A DNA stretch of 64,000 nucleotides from Roseococcus sp. SYP-B2431 (lineage in GTDB: Bacteria; Pseudomonadota; Alphaproteobacteria; Acetobacterales; Acetobacteraceae), in assembly GCF_004336745.1 (NCBI RefSeq), contig NZ_SJXD01000025.1:496001-560000 (forward strand), given 5' to 3'. Below the pieces are notes generated by a model that had not been told where the DNA came from, did no database searches, and saw only the letters and a list, made by a program, of their open reading frames with translations. The first letter of the stretch is position 1. Every line of letters begins with the position of its first letter. The position numbers and the translations under genes are program-made. This document shows, one piece after another, positions 27,399 to 35,086 of the stretch.

Positions 27399-27426
27399 TT
27401 GAATTATCCGCATGCGATCGTATAAT
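27399..27426 (+). promoter_or_regulatory. Sigma-70-type promoter TTGAAT-N16-TATAAT
   Basis: TTGAAT at 27399-27404, a 16-nt spacer, and a perfect TATAAT at 27421-27426, in a locally AT-rich patch of an otherwise very GC-rich window. Transcription would start near 27433 and run through a leader of about 200 nt to the gene at 27631. Confidence 0.65.
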
Positions 27427-27454
27427 CCGAAAACTACGAACTCATGTGCAGGAA

Positions 27455-27482
27455 CGGGCGGCCGTCCCAGCCTGGCCGCCCG
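27455..27482 (+). promoter_or_regulatory. Leader hairpin 1
   Basis: Perfect 9-bp stem CGGGCGGCC / GGCCGCCCG with a 10-nt loop, about 20 nt after the predicted transcription start and 19 nt before the uORF at 27502. No T-tract, so it is more likely a structural leader element than a terminator. Confidence 0.5.
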
Positions 27483-27501
27483 AACCCGACGAGGAACTGC
27501 G

Positions 27502-27582
27502 ATGCCCCGCTCCGCCTCCGTCTCCCTCCGCAGCCTCCCGGCCCGGGCGGCGTCGCGCCGTCGGATTTCGTGTCGCGGCTGA
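27502..27582 (+). CDS. Candidate 26-codon leader peptide (uORF)
   Basis: A short open frame, ATG at 27502 to TGA at 27580-27582, with GAGGAA 5-10 nt upstream. The peptide is rich in Ser and Arg, begins MPRSASVSL and ends RRISCRG. A hairpin (CGTGTCG...CGACACG with inner GCGGC-TGA-GCCGC) spans its stop codon. Layout promoter, hairpin, uORF with good ribosome site, hairpin over the stop, then the operon is what translational attenuation would look like. No tandem codons for one amino acid stand out beyond Arg and Ser. Whether it is translated is unknown. Confidence 0.4.
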   Translation: MPRSASVSLRSLPARAASRRRISCRG

Positions 27583-27630
27583 GCCGCACCGATCCGCCGA
27601 CACGACGAAGCCTGAAATTCCGGAGATCCC

Positions 27631-27921
27631 ATGCGCCTTTCCAACCCCATCATCGAGGATGGTGCCCTCGTCGCCGTCGCCGCCCAGGGCGATGCCGGCT
27701 GGTTCCTGATCGCCATCGACCGGCGGCTCGAGGAGCTCGACCGCGCGAATTTCCAGAGCGCCTCCGCCGCGGAGCAGGCGGCGCGCGGCTATCTGCGCCG
27801 CAACCACCCGCCGACCGGCGCCTGGCGGACCGTGGAAATGACCGGCGCCGTGCCGTCCACCGGGAAACCCGCTCACCTGTCCGCGGGGCGCGCCGCGCCG
27901 ACCGCAGGAGACGCCGCATGA
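27631..27921 (+). CDS. Small hypothetical protein, first gene of the Bug-LLM-CmcJ operon
   Basis: 96 residues, cytosolic, no recognised domain. The N-terminal two thirds look like a folded alpha/beta unit (ALVAVAAQGDAGWFLIAIDRRLEELDRANFQSASAAEQAARGYLRR). The last 25 residues are Pro/Ala/Gly-rich. CGGAGA precedes the ATG at 27631. Its TGA overlaps the ATG of the Bug receptor (ATGA), so translation is coupled. Codon use fits the neighbours. Nothing in the sequence tells the function; position suggests an accessory or regulatory role in sulfonate-type metabolism, which is inference. Confidence 0.65.
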   Translation: MRLSNPIIEDGALVAVAAQGDAGWFLIAIDRRLEELDRANFQSASAAEQAARGYLRRNHPPTGAWRTVEMTGAVPSTGKPAHLSAGRAAPTAGDAA

Positions 27922-28865
27922 ACCGCCGCATCCTTCTCGCCGGCCTGCTGGCCGCGCCCGCCGTCGCCCGCGCCGAGGCCGGCTTCAGCCGCCCCATCCG
28001 CTACATCTCGCCCTTTCCGCCGGGCGCGACCAACGACAATGTCTCGCGCGTCATGTCGCGCGCGCTCGGCCAGCGGCTGGGCGTGAACGTGGTCGTGGAG
28101 AACCGGGCGGGCGCGGGCGGCGCCGTGGGGGCGCGGCTCGTGGCCGAGAGCCGGCCGGACGGGCTGACCCTGCTCAACGCCTCCGCCGGCAACCTCACCA
28201 TCGCGCCGCATCTCAACCCTGTCGGCTACGATCCGCTGCGGGCCTTCGCGCCCGTCGCCATGTCGGGCGAGGCCTTCAGCCTCGTCGCGGTGAACCCGAA
28301 GCTGCCCGTGCGCACCCTGCCGGAGCTGATCGCCTATGCGCGGCGGCATCCGGGCGAGCTGAACTACGGCTCGGCCGGCATCGGCTCGGCGGGGCATCTG
28401 CGCGGCGCGCTGCTGGCCGATGCCGGCGGCTTCGAGGCGGTGCACATTCCCTTCCCGGGCTCCGCGCCCGCAGCCAATGCGCTGGCGGCCGGCGACGTCC
28501 ACTTCATGATCGACCCGATCGTGGCGCCGCATGTGGAGGCCGGGCGCGCCCGTGCCGTCGCCGCCATCGGCAACGGCCGCTGGGAGGCCTTCGCCGAGGT
28601 GCCGAACATCACGGAGCACGGCCTCGGCCGCGACTGGCCCTCGGGCGGCTGGTTCGGCCTCTTCGCGCCGGCCCGCACGCCGGACGAGATCGTCGCCCGC
28701 ATCAACCGCGAGTTCAACGCGAGCCTCGACGAGCCCGAGGTGAGCGCGGCGCTGCGCCGCTTCGGCCTCAGCCCGGAGAAGCTGACGCCCGAGGAGCTCG
28801 GCGCGCGGCTGGCGCGCGACCACGCGGCCACCGGCCAGGCGCTGCGGCGCCTTCACATCGCCTGA
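27918..28865 (+). CDS. Bug-family tripartite tricarboxylate transporter substrate-binding protein
   Basis: 315 residues. Signal peptide with NRRILLAGLLAAP and VARAEA cleavage region. Family motifs: PIRYISPFPPGATND, NRAGAGGAVGARL, LNYGSAGIGSAGHL and HIPFPGSAP. GCAGGAG precedes the ATG at 27918. It lies in an apparent four-gene operon with an LLM monooxygenase and a CmcJ-like oxygenase, so its ligand is probably the substrate of those enzymes; an organosulfonate or related acid would fit the LLM subgroup. No TctAB genes are nearby. Confidence 0.93.
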   Translation: MNRRILLAGLLAAPAVARAEAGFSRPIRYISPFPPGATNDNVSRVMSRALGQRLGVNVVVENRAGAGGAVGARLVAESRPDGLTLLNASAGNLTIAPHLNPVGYDPLRAFAPVAMSGEAFSLVAVNPKLPVRTLPELIAYARRHPGELNYGSAGIGSAGHLRGALLADAGGFEAVHIPFPGSAPAANALAAGDVHFMIDPIVAPHVEAGRARAVAAIGNGRWEAFAEVPNITEHGLGRDWPSGGWFGLFAPARTPDEIVARINREFNASLDEPEVSAALRRFGLSPEKLTPEELGARLARDHAATGQALRRLHIA

Positions 28866-28875
28866 GGGAACGGCC

Positions 28876-29982
28876 ATGACGCATCCGCTCCAGTTCATCG
28901 GCATGATCTCGCACCGGGCCTCCTCGGAGATCCATCCGCCGGGCGGGCCGATCCTCGATCCGGCCTATGTGGCGCGCTTCGCCCAGGCGCATGAGGAGGC
29001 GGGCTTCGACCGCGTCCTGGTCGCCTGGCATTCCACCAGCCCGGACGCGCTGCTCGTCGCCGGCCATGCGGCGGCGAGCACGCGGCGCATCGGCTTCATG
29101 GTCGCGCACCGGCCGGGCTTCATCGCGCCCACTTTGGCCGCGCGGCAGTTCGCGACCTTCGACCATCTGAGCCAGGGGCGCGCCGCCATCCACATCATCA
29201 CCGGCGGCAATCCGGCCGAGCAGAAGCAGGACGGCGACTTCCTCGACCATGCGCAGCGCTATGCCCGCTCGGACGAATATGTGGGCCTGCTGCGCCGCGT
29301 CTGGACGAGCGAAGCGCCCTTCGACCACGAGGGCACCTATTACCGCTTCGAGCGCGCCTTCTCCGAGATCAGGCCGGTGCAGAAGCCGCATATCCCGATC
29401 TTCTTCGGCGGCTCCTCCGACGTCGCGATCGAGGTCGCGGGCCGCCATGCCGACACCTATGCCTTCTGGGGCGAGACGCTGGACCAGGCGCGCGACACCA
29501 TCGCCCGCGTGCGGGCCAGCGCGGCGAGGGCCGGCCGCGATCCGGCCGCGATCCGCTTCAGCCTCTCGGTGCGTCCGGTGCTGGCGGAGACGGAGGAGGC
29601 GGCCTGGGCGCGCGCCTCGCGCATCCTCGACCGCATCCGCGAACTGCGCGGCGACAGGTTCGGCAAGGGCAGCCCCAAGCCCGAGAGCATCGGCAGCGCG
29701 CGCCTGCTGGAAGCGGCCGCCGCCGGCCCCGTGCGCGACAAGCGCCTCTGGACCGAGGTGGCCGCCGCCGTGGGCGCCGGGGCGAACACCACGGCGCTCG
29801 TCGGCACGCCGGAGCAGGTGGCGGAGTCCCTCGCCGACTACGCCGCGCTCGGCGTCTCGACCTTTCTCATCCGCGGCTTCGATCCGCTGGAGGACGCGCT
29901 GGACTACGGCCGCACGCTCCTGCCCGCGACCCGCCGGGCGGTCGCGGCGCTGACCCCCGCGCGGGAGCTCGAACATGCCTGA
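28876..29982 (+). CDS. LLM-class flavin-dependent monooxygenase, alkanesulfonate-monooxygenase-like (SsuD group)
   Basis: 368 residues of TIM-barrel bacterial luciferase-like fold, SsuD-like. Visible: LVAWHSTSPDALLVAGHAAASTRRIGFMVAHRPGF, the FMN-region GRAAIHIITGGNPAEQKQDGD, QRYARSDEYVGLLRRVW and IFFGGSSDVAIEVAGRHADTYAFWGE. Members use reduced FMN from a separate reductase to cleave C-S bonds of alkanesulfonates or to open other carbon skeletons. No ssuE-type reductase is in the window. Between the Bug receptor (10 bp) and the CmcJ-like gene (8-nt overlap). Confidence 0.92.
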   Translation: MTHPLQFIGMISHRASSEIHPPGGPILDPAYVARFAQAHEEAGFDRVLVAWHSTSPDALLVAGHAAASTRRIGFMVAHRPGFIAPTLAARQFATFDHLSQGRAAIHIITGGNPAEQKQDGDFLDHAQRYARSDEYVGLLRRVWTSEAPFDHEGTYYRFERAFSEIRPVQKPHIPIFFGGSSDVAIEVAGRHADTYAFWGETLDQARDTIARVRASAARAGRDPAAIRFSLSVRPVLAETEEAAWARASRILDRIRELRGDRFGKGSPKPESIGSARLLEAAAAGPVRDKRLWTEVAAAVGAGANTTALVGTPEQVAESLADYAALGVSTFLIRGFDPLEDALDYGRTLLPATRRAVAALTPARELEHA

Positions 29983-30799
29983 CGGCTATGTCAGCCCGCC
30001 GCTGCTGCAGACGGCGCCGCTCAACTACCTGCGCGCGGGGACCGAGCGTCCCACGCGCCATGTCGCCACGCCACCGCCCGGCCTGCCGGTCGACGCCATC
30101 GAGGTGGAGACGCATGAGGTGCTGGTGGAGAACGGCCGCTTCCGCCAGCACGAATTCACCCTCGACCGCCACGGCTTCGAGCTGATCGAGGCGCCGACCC
30201 GCGTGGCCGATCTCCACGACGCGGCGGCGGTGCGGCGCGACTACTATGCCGAGGTGGAGGGCCTCCTCCGCGCGCATCTCGGCGCCTCCCGGGTCGTGGC
30301 CTTCGACCACGAGATCCGCGACGCCGCGCGCGCCGTCGGCGAGGGCACGTCGCACGGGCCGGCCAGGCGCATGCACAGCGACCACAGCTACGCCGCCGCC
30401 CCGCGGCGCCTGCGCGACCTGCTGCCGGAAGAGGCCGACCGCCTGCTCGCCGGCCGCTTCGCCATCGTGAACCTCTGGCGGCCCATCAAGCCGGTGCAGG
30501 AGAGCCCGCTCGCGCTCGCCGAATGGCCCAGCATCGCCGAGGAAGACCTGGTGCCGACCTCGACGGTCCATGCCGACCGCGTGGGGGAGGCCTTCAGCCT
30601 GCGGCACAGCCCGCGCCACGCCTGGGTCTATTTCCCGCACCAGCTGCCGAGCGAGGCGCTGCTCATCAAGGGCTATGATTCCGCGACGGACGGCCGCGCG
30701 CGGCTCTCCTTCCACGGGGCCTTCGACGACCCCTCCTCACCGCCCGACGCCCCGCCACGCGAGAGCATCGAGGTGCGGGCCCTGGTCTTCTGGGGGTAA
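29975..30799 (+). CDS. CmcJ/NvfI-family oxidoreductase
   Basis: 274 residues, similar to the fungal/bacterial CmcJ-NvfI group of 2-oxoglutarate-dependent-like oxygenases. The iron-site His-x-Asp is MHSDHSY (about residue 135), a distal His is in YFPHQLPS or SFHGAF, and FAIVNLWRPIKPVQESPLAL is the family's central strand pair. In the cephamycin pathway CmcJ works with CmcI in methoxylation, but bacterial homologues are mostly uncharacterised. Last gene of the operon that starts at 27631, overlapping the LLM gene by 8 nt. Substrate inferred to be that of the operon. Confidence 0.88.
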   Translation: MPDGYVSPPLLQTAPLNYLRAGTERPTRHVATPPPGLPVDAIEVETHEVLVENGRFRQHEFTLDRHGFELIEAPTRVADLHDAAAVRRDYYAEVEGLLRAHLGASRVVAFDHEIRDAARAVGEGTSHGPARRMHSDHSYAAAPRRLRDLLPEEADRLLAGRFAIVNLWRPIKPVQESPLALAEWPSIAEEDLVPTSTVHADRVGEAFSLRHSPRHAWVYFPHQLPSEALLIKGYDSATDGRARLSFHGAFDDPSSPPDAPPRESIEVRALVFWG

Positions 30800-31153
30800 A
30801 GGCGAGGGCTCGGCGCTTTCCTTTCCGTTGAAAGTCGATCGCGGGTTTGCGCAGAGCGAAAGCCGCGAGAATCCGAGCATCTCTGCGCGCTGCCGCGAGG
30901 CCGGGCCCCGATCATCCGGAAGATCGAAGAACCCGGCCCTGTTCCGCGCCTACCGGATACTGGGCATGACTGCGCCTGCGATCACGGCCGCATGAAAATA
31001 CGCAATTATATGAAAAACGGCCTTCCGAAATGCTTTGCGGGGCCCGATCCGATCGCCTAGCATGCGGCGTTGAGAGGCGCGCGGCGCGCCAGGGCGCTAA
31101 GGGGACCGGACGTTGAAGCTTTCCTGCATGGCCTCGGCTGGAGGGGCGGCGCC
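30800..31153. other. Intergenic region with a low-GC patch
   Basis: About 350 bases before the methyltransferase gene. The first 150 are GC-rich with no open frame of note. The stretch 30990-31035 (around ATGAAAATACGCAATTATATG) is clearly lower in GC than anything nearby and probably holds the promoter of the methyltransferase gene, although I cannot assign a convincing -35. A reading frame for a longer methyltransferase starts at TTG 31070. Confidence 0.35.
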
Positions 31154-31879
31154 TTGAGTGCAGCCACCGATGCCAGGATCCAGCCTCTTATCGAGCGCTA
31201 CTACCCGCCGGCCACGCATCCCTACCAGCGGCTGGCGGGCGAGGTCCGGCGCCATCTGCGCCCGGACGCGACGGTGCTCGAGATCGGCTGCGGACGCGGC
31301 GCACCGATGCTCTCCACCATGAAGGGGCAGGCCGGGCGCCTGATCGGCATCGATGTGGTGGAATTCACCGCCGCGGATCCCGATCTCGAACTCTGGCGGT
31401 GCGACGTGACGGCGATGACGCAGATCGCCGATGGCAGCATCGACCTCGCCTTCTCCCGCAGCGTGATGGAGCATATCGAGGATGTCGACCGCGCCTATGC
31501 GGAGATCGGCCGGGTGCTGGCGCCGGGCGGGACCTATGTCTTCCTCACGCCGAATTTCTGGGACTATGCCAGCCTGATCTCGGCGATGGTGCCCAATGCC
31601 CTGCATGGCCGCATCGTCCGCGCGACGGAGGGGCGGGAGGAAGAGGATGTCTTCCCGACGCATTACAGGTCGAACACCGCCCGCTCCATTCGCCGCCTCG
31701 CGGCCGCCGCGGGCCTCTCCGTGCAAGGCCTGCAGCATCTCGGCCAGTACCCGACCTATTTCCGTTTCAGCCCGACGCTGTTCCGCCTGGGCTGCCTCTA
31801 CGGGAAGCTGCTCGAGCGGTTCCAGCCCTTGCACGGGCTCCAGGGGTGGATCTTCTGCGAGCTGCGCAAGGCGCCCTGA
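31154..31879 (+). CDS. Class I SAM-dependent methyltransferase
   Basis: 241 residues from TTG 31154, chosen for GGAGGGG 8 nt upstream; a TTG at 31070 would add 28 residues that look non-conserved. Rossmann motifs: I VLEIGCGRGAPML (about residue 45), post-I GIDVVEF, II SIDLAFSRSVMEHIEDVDRAYAEIGRVLAPGGTYVFLTPNFWDY. A hydrophobic region follows (ASLISAMVPNALHG). Small-molecule (Methyltransf_11/23) type; substrate unknown. No biosynthetic partner is adjacent, and the YdcF gene converges on it. Confidence 0.9.
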   Translation: MSAATDARIQPLIERYYPPATHPYQRLAGEVRRHLRPDATVLEIGCGRGAPMLSTMKGQAGRLIGIDVVEFTAADPDLELWRCDVTAMTQIADGSIDLAFSRSVMEHIEDVDRAYAEIGRVLAPGGTYVFLTPNFWDYASLISAMVPNALHGRIVRATEGREEEDVFPTHYRSNTARSIRRLAAAAGLSVQGLQHLGQYPTYFRFSPTLFRLGCLYGKLLERFQPLHGLQGWIFCELRKAP

Positions 31880-31892
31880 CGCGGATCGGCCC

Positions 31893-32663
31893 TCAACCCG
31901 CGGGGCCGTCCGGCCGACGCGCCGGCCGGAAGCCGTAGGAGGCCGCATACCAGCCCATGCCGATCCATTCGTGGAGGGCATAGGCGCTGTCGGACAGGGC
32001 GCGGGCATTCGGAAGAAGGGCCTCCGCCGTCACCCGCTGGGAAACGGCGTGGCTGGACGGGGCGGGAATGGCCTCGAGCCCCGTGGCGCGGAAGGCCATC
32101 ATGGCGCGTGGCAGGTGCCAGGCATGGGTCACCACATAGACTTTCCGGATCGGCACCTCCGCGAGCAGACGCGCGGAAAGCAGCGCATTCTCGGCGGTAT
32201 TCGTGGACGCCTCCTCCCGCCAGCGCGTCTCCAGGCCGAAATCCTGCGCGAGGGCTTCGGCCATCAGCGCCGCCATGGGCAGACCGCCCGGCCTGGGTGG
32301 GGGACCGCCGCTCACCAGCAGCGGCAGGCCTGAAGCCCGCTGCAGGCGCGCGGCGAAGCGCAGCCGCTCCAGGCTGAGGGAATCGATCGTGTCGCCGCCG
32401 AACATCGGGACATGCCGGTCCCTTCCCGCCGAAAGCACGACGATCGCCTCGGCCGGCGGCCCCCCGCCCGGCACGATCGGCGGATACCATTGAAGGGACC
32501 GGATCAGCAGGCTGGCGACATAGGGCGTGCTGAGCAGATAGAGGCAGGCCGTCGCCGCCAGCAGGATGGCGCGGCCCGCCCCGGGCCGCCGGCGGAACAG
32601 GAACAGCAACGCCAGGGATGCGAGAATCAGGCTACCGGGCGGCAGTAGGAATTCCTTCAGCAT
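31893..32663 (-). CDS. YdcF/ElyC family (DUF218) membrane protein
   Basis: 256 residues. Two N-terminal membrane segments (about 8-24 and 32-55) precede a DUF218 domain: EAIVVLSAGRD, the LERLRFAARLQRASGLPLLVSGG motif, EASTNTAENALLSARLL and VYVVTHAWHLPRAMMAF. ElyC is tied to envelope polymer metabolism and DUF218 proteins act on envelope precursors or vancomycin-type resistance in some bacteria; no specific role can be assigned here. The start at 32663 lacks a strong Shine-Dalgarno. Confidence 0.88.
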   Translation of the reverse strand: MLKEFLLPPGSLILASLALLFLFRRRPGAGRAILLAATACLYLLSTPYVASLLIRSLQWYPPIVPGGGPPAEAIVVLSAGRDRHVPMFGGDTIDSLSLERLRFAARLQRASGLPLLVSGGPPPRPGGLPMAALMAEALAQDFGLETRWREEASTNTAENALLSARLLAEVPIRKVYVVTHAWHLPRAMMAFRATGLEAIPAPSSHAVSQRVTAEALLPNARALSDSAYALHEWIGMGWYAASYGFRPARRPDGPAG

Positions 32664-32781
32664 GCCGTCGCGCGCCCCCGAGTGTCGGCCCCGTCCTACC
32701 GAAGCCTGCGGCGTGGCGCCACCTCGCCCCTGCCCGGCCGTCCGGGCGCGCGATGCCGGTCCATGGCATCACGCCCGCAAC

Positions 32782-32952
32782 TCAGATGACGGTGACAAGG
32801 CTGATGACGGCCATGCCGGCGACCAGGAAGACCATGGCCCGCACGACGACCAGCCATCCGTCGAAGCCGGCATGCTCCGGCGGCTCCCGGCGCCGGACCT
32901 GGAAGTGCTCGGCATAGGCCTCGTTGGTGGCGGTCATGAGGGACTCGCGCAT
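32782..32952 (-). CDS. Small single-pass membrane protein (56 aa)
   Basis: 56 residues, ATG at 32952 with AGGAG 7-11 nt upstream, an internal ATG at 32937 possible. The N-terminal half is charged (NEAYAEHFQVRRREPPEHAGFDGW). The C-terminal half is one membrane helix (LVVVRAMVFLVAGMAVISLV), the cytosol-first orientation of a C-tail anchor. No family recognised. It stands alone between the YdcF gene and the dehalogenase-like hydrolase gene on the same strand. Confidence 0.6.
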   Translation of the reverse strand: MRESLMTATNEAYAEHFQVRRREPPEHAGFDGWLVVVRAMVFLVAGMAVISLVTVI

Positions 32953-33070
32953 GATGCGGCTCCTGTTCTGGCGGGGCCGGACGCGCGCCGGCTGACGGCC
33001 TGAACATGCCGCCACCGTGTCGCGGGAGGATCGCGCGCGGGCAGAGCCAATTGTCGCGCGTGTCGCCGCG

Positions 33071-33922
33071 CTACAGCGGGTGACGCCGCAGATGCTCCAG
33101 CAACAGCTCCGTGACCCGGTCCGGCACCTGGTCCGGCGCGTAGTGGCCGACACCGGGAAGAACCTCGAAGCGATAGGGCGCCTCGACGAAATCCGCCGTG
33201 CCCTCGGCGGCCATGCGGCCGACCGTGTCGTCCGCATCGCCCCAGAGGAAGAGCGTGGGCACGGAGACCGCGCCGATCGGCCGGTTCACCGTGCCGCGGG
33301 CGCGGTACCAGGCGAGCGCCGCTTCCATGGCGGCGGGATGGCCGAGGACGGCCAGATGCTTCGCCGTCGCCTCCGGCGGAATGCCGTTGGCCGCATGGCG
33401 GGTCCGCAGCCAGGCGGCGTCCTCGGCCAGCAGCGAGGCGGCCGCGTCCGGATCCTGGAAGGCCTTGTGGTGGCGCGAGCGGTGGGGCTGCTCCGGATCC
33501 TCGCGCATCGCCCGGGCGAAGGCGGCGGGATGCGGACGGGACAGCATGGTCAGCGAGGCCAGCCGCCCGGGATGGTGGGCGGCGATGTCCCAGGCCAGGC
33601 TGCCGCCCCAGTCGTGCCCGACCAGATGGAAGCGCCGGGCGCCCAGGGCGTCGGCCAGCGCGAGCGCATCGGCGGTGAGCAGCCGGATGTCGTACAGCGT
33701 GCGGTCGGACGGGTTCGGGCGGGCGCCCGGGGAATAGCCGCGCTGGTTCGGTGCCGCGGCGAGGAAGCCGGCCCTGGCGAGGGCCGGCAGCTGCGCGTCG
33801 TAGAGGTGCCGCGAGACGGCGAAGCCGTGCAGCATCAGCACGAGCGGCGCATCCGCCGCGCCCGCCGCCGAGACGTCGAAGACGAGGCCCGGGAGTGCCT
33901 CGATCCGGCGGTCCTCGATCAT
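33071..33922 (-). CDS. Alpha/beta hydrolase, epoxide-hydrolase/haloalkane-dehalogenase type
   Basis: 283 residues with the aspartate nucleophile elbow VGHDWGG (about residue 104), oxyanion motif MLHGFAVSR, the NQRGYSPGARP loop, acid LFLWGDADDTVG and base His in LPGVGHYAPDQVP near residue 260. The Asp nucleophile groups it with epoxide hydrolases and haloalkane/fluoroacetate dehalogenases rather than esterases. Its ATG overlaps the stop of the mandelate-racemase-family gene upstream (TGA-ATG), so the two are translationally coupled and act on the same pathway by inference. Confidence 0.9.
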   Translation of the reverse strand: MIEDRRIEALPGLVFDVSAAGAADAPLVLMLHGFAVSRHLYDAQLPALARAGFLAAAPNQRGYSPGARPNPSDRTLYDIRLLTADALALADALGARRFHLVGHDWGGSLAWDIAAHHPGRLASLTMLSRPHPAAFARAMREDPEQPHRSRHHKAFQDPDAAASLLAEDAAWLRTRHAANGIPPEATAKHLAVLGHPAAMEAALAWYRARGTVNRPIGAVSVPTLFLWGDADDTVGRMAAEGTADFVEAPYRFEVLPGVGHYAPDQVPDRVTELLLEHLRRHPL

Positions 33923-35016
33923 GCCAGCCGGAAGTCCTTCAGGACCTCCGGCCGGAAGGCCAGCCCGTGGCCGGGCGTCTCCGGCGCGGTGATCATGCCG
34001 TCCGCGATCTTCGGGCGCGACACCCAGAGGTCGTCCAGGAGGCCCATCTGCTCGGCCCAGCTGGCGTTCGGGATGCTGGCCAGCAGGTGCACGTTCAGCT
34101 CGGGGAAGAGGTGCGGCGCGATGGTCATGCCCCAGGTGTCGGCCACCGTCGCGATCTTGCGGAGCTCCGTCAGCCCGCCGCGCATCGGGTCCGGCTGGAG
34201 GATGGGCAGGCGGGGATTTTCCAGGAAGGGCTTCAGGTCGGCCCGGCCGAAATGCGTCTCCCCGCCGACCACGCGCAGGTCGAGCATCCCGGCGCAGCGC
34301 AGATAGCCGGCGTAGTCGTCCGGCATCACGGGCTCCTCCAGCCAGTAGATGTCGTATTCCTCGAACTTCCGGCCCGCCTGGATCGCGATGTCGGCGCTCC
34401 AGCCCATGTTCACGTCGATCATGATGTCGATGTCGGGGCCGACCGCCTCGCGCATGCGGCGGACATTGTCGATGTCGGTCCGCAGGTCGCCGATATGGGC
34501 CACCTGCATCTTGATCGCCTTGTAGCCCTGCGCGACGTAGTGCTGCGCCTTGGCGATCATCCCGTCGCCGCGCGAGTTGCGGAAGCAGCCGCTCCCGTAG
34601 ATCGGAATTTCCGACCGGCAATGGCCCCAGAGCCGGTGCAGCGGCAGGCCGGCGGCCTTGCCGACCACGTCCCAGAGCGCGATGTCGATGGCCGACTGGG
34701 CCATCATGGTCACGCCGCCGCGCCCGGCCGTCAGCGTCGAGCGCCAGAGATCCTGCCAGATCGCCTCCACCGCCGTCGCGTCCCGGCCCAGGATGCGGGG
34801 GGCCATCGCATCCTCGATGCAGGCGCCGATGCTGCGCAGCAGGGGCAGGCTCAGAAGGTGCAGATAGCCCATGCCGGTCAGGCCGGAGGCGGTGACGATC
34901 TCCACCACCACCAGGTCGCGCCTCTCGCCGAGGGGATGGCCGGCGAGCCAGGGATCCTCGGGCCAGGGCATGCTCAGCAAGGTCGTGCGGACCTCGCGGA
35001 TCGTCAGGTCGGCCAA
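33919..35016 (-). CDS. Enolase-superfamily (mandelate racemase/muconate lactonizing) enzyme
   Basis: 365 residues: capping domain (about 1-125) and (beta/alpha)7-beta barrel. Catalytic Lys-x-Lys in YKAIKMQV (about residue 167), metal ligands in IDVNMGW, WLEEPV and VVGGETHFG, and a late His in MTIAPHLFPEL. The KxK with a distal His fits the mandelate racemase subgroup (sugar-acid dehydratases, racemases). Substrate cannot be told. It is the first gene of a two-gene unit with the hydrolase downstream. Confidence 0.92.
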   Translation of the reverse strand: MADLTIREVRTTLLSMPWPEDPWLAGHPLGERRDLVVVEIVTASGLTGMGYLHLLSLPLLRSIGACIEDAMAPRILGRDATAVEAIWQDLWRSTLTAGRGGVTMMAQSAIDIALWDVVGKAAGLPLHRLWGHCRSEIPIYGSGCFRNSRGDGMIAKAQHYVAQGYKAIKMQVAHIGDLRTDIDNVRRMREAVGPDIDIMIDVNMGWSADIAIQAGRKFEEYDIYWLEEPVMPDDYAGYLRCAGMLDLRVVGGETHFGRADLKPFLENPRLPILQPDPMRGGLTELRKIATVADTWGMTIAPHLFPELNVHLLASIPNASWAEQMGLLDDLWVSRPKIADGMITAPETPGHGLAFRPEVLKDFRLA

Positions 35017-35086
35017 TCTGTGTCCCTCCCGGAAGGCTTTCGCGGAAGCCTGCGCGCCGGCGGGAGGAGAGGCAACCCTGCGGGCG

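Noticed and set aside
27444-27917. N-terminal extension of the Bug receptor frame to 27444
   Set aside because: It would bury the signal peptide that begins at 27918 and has non-coding composition.
31070-31153. Longer methyltransferase start at TTG 31070
   Set aside because: Arg-rich unconserved-looking extension; the TTG at 31154 has the better ribosome site.
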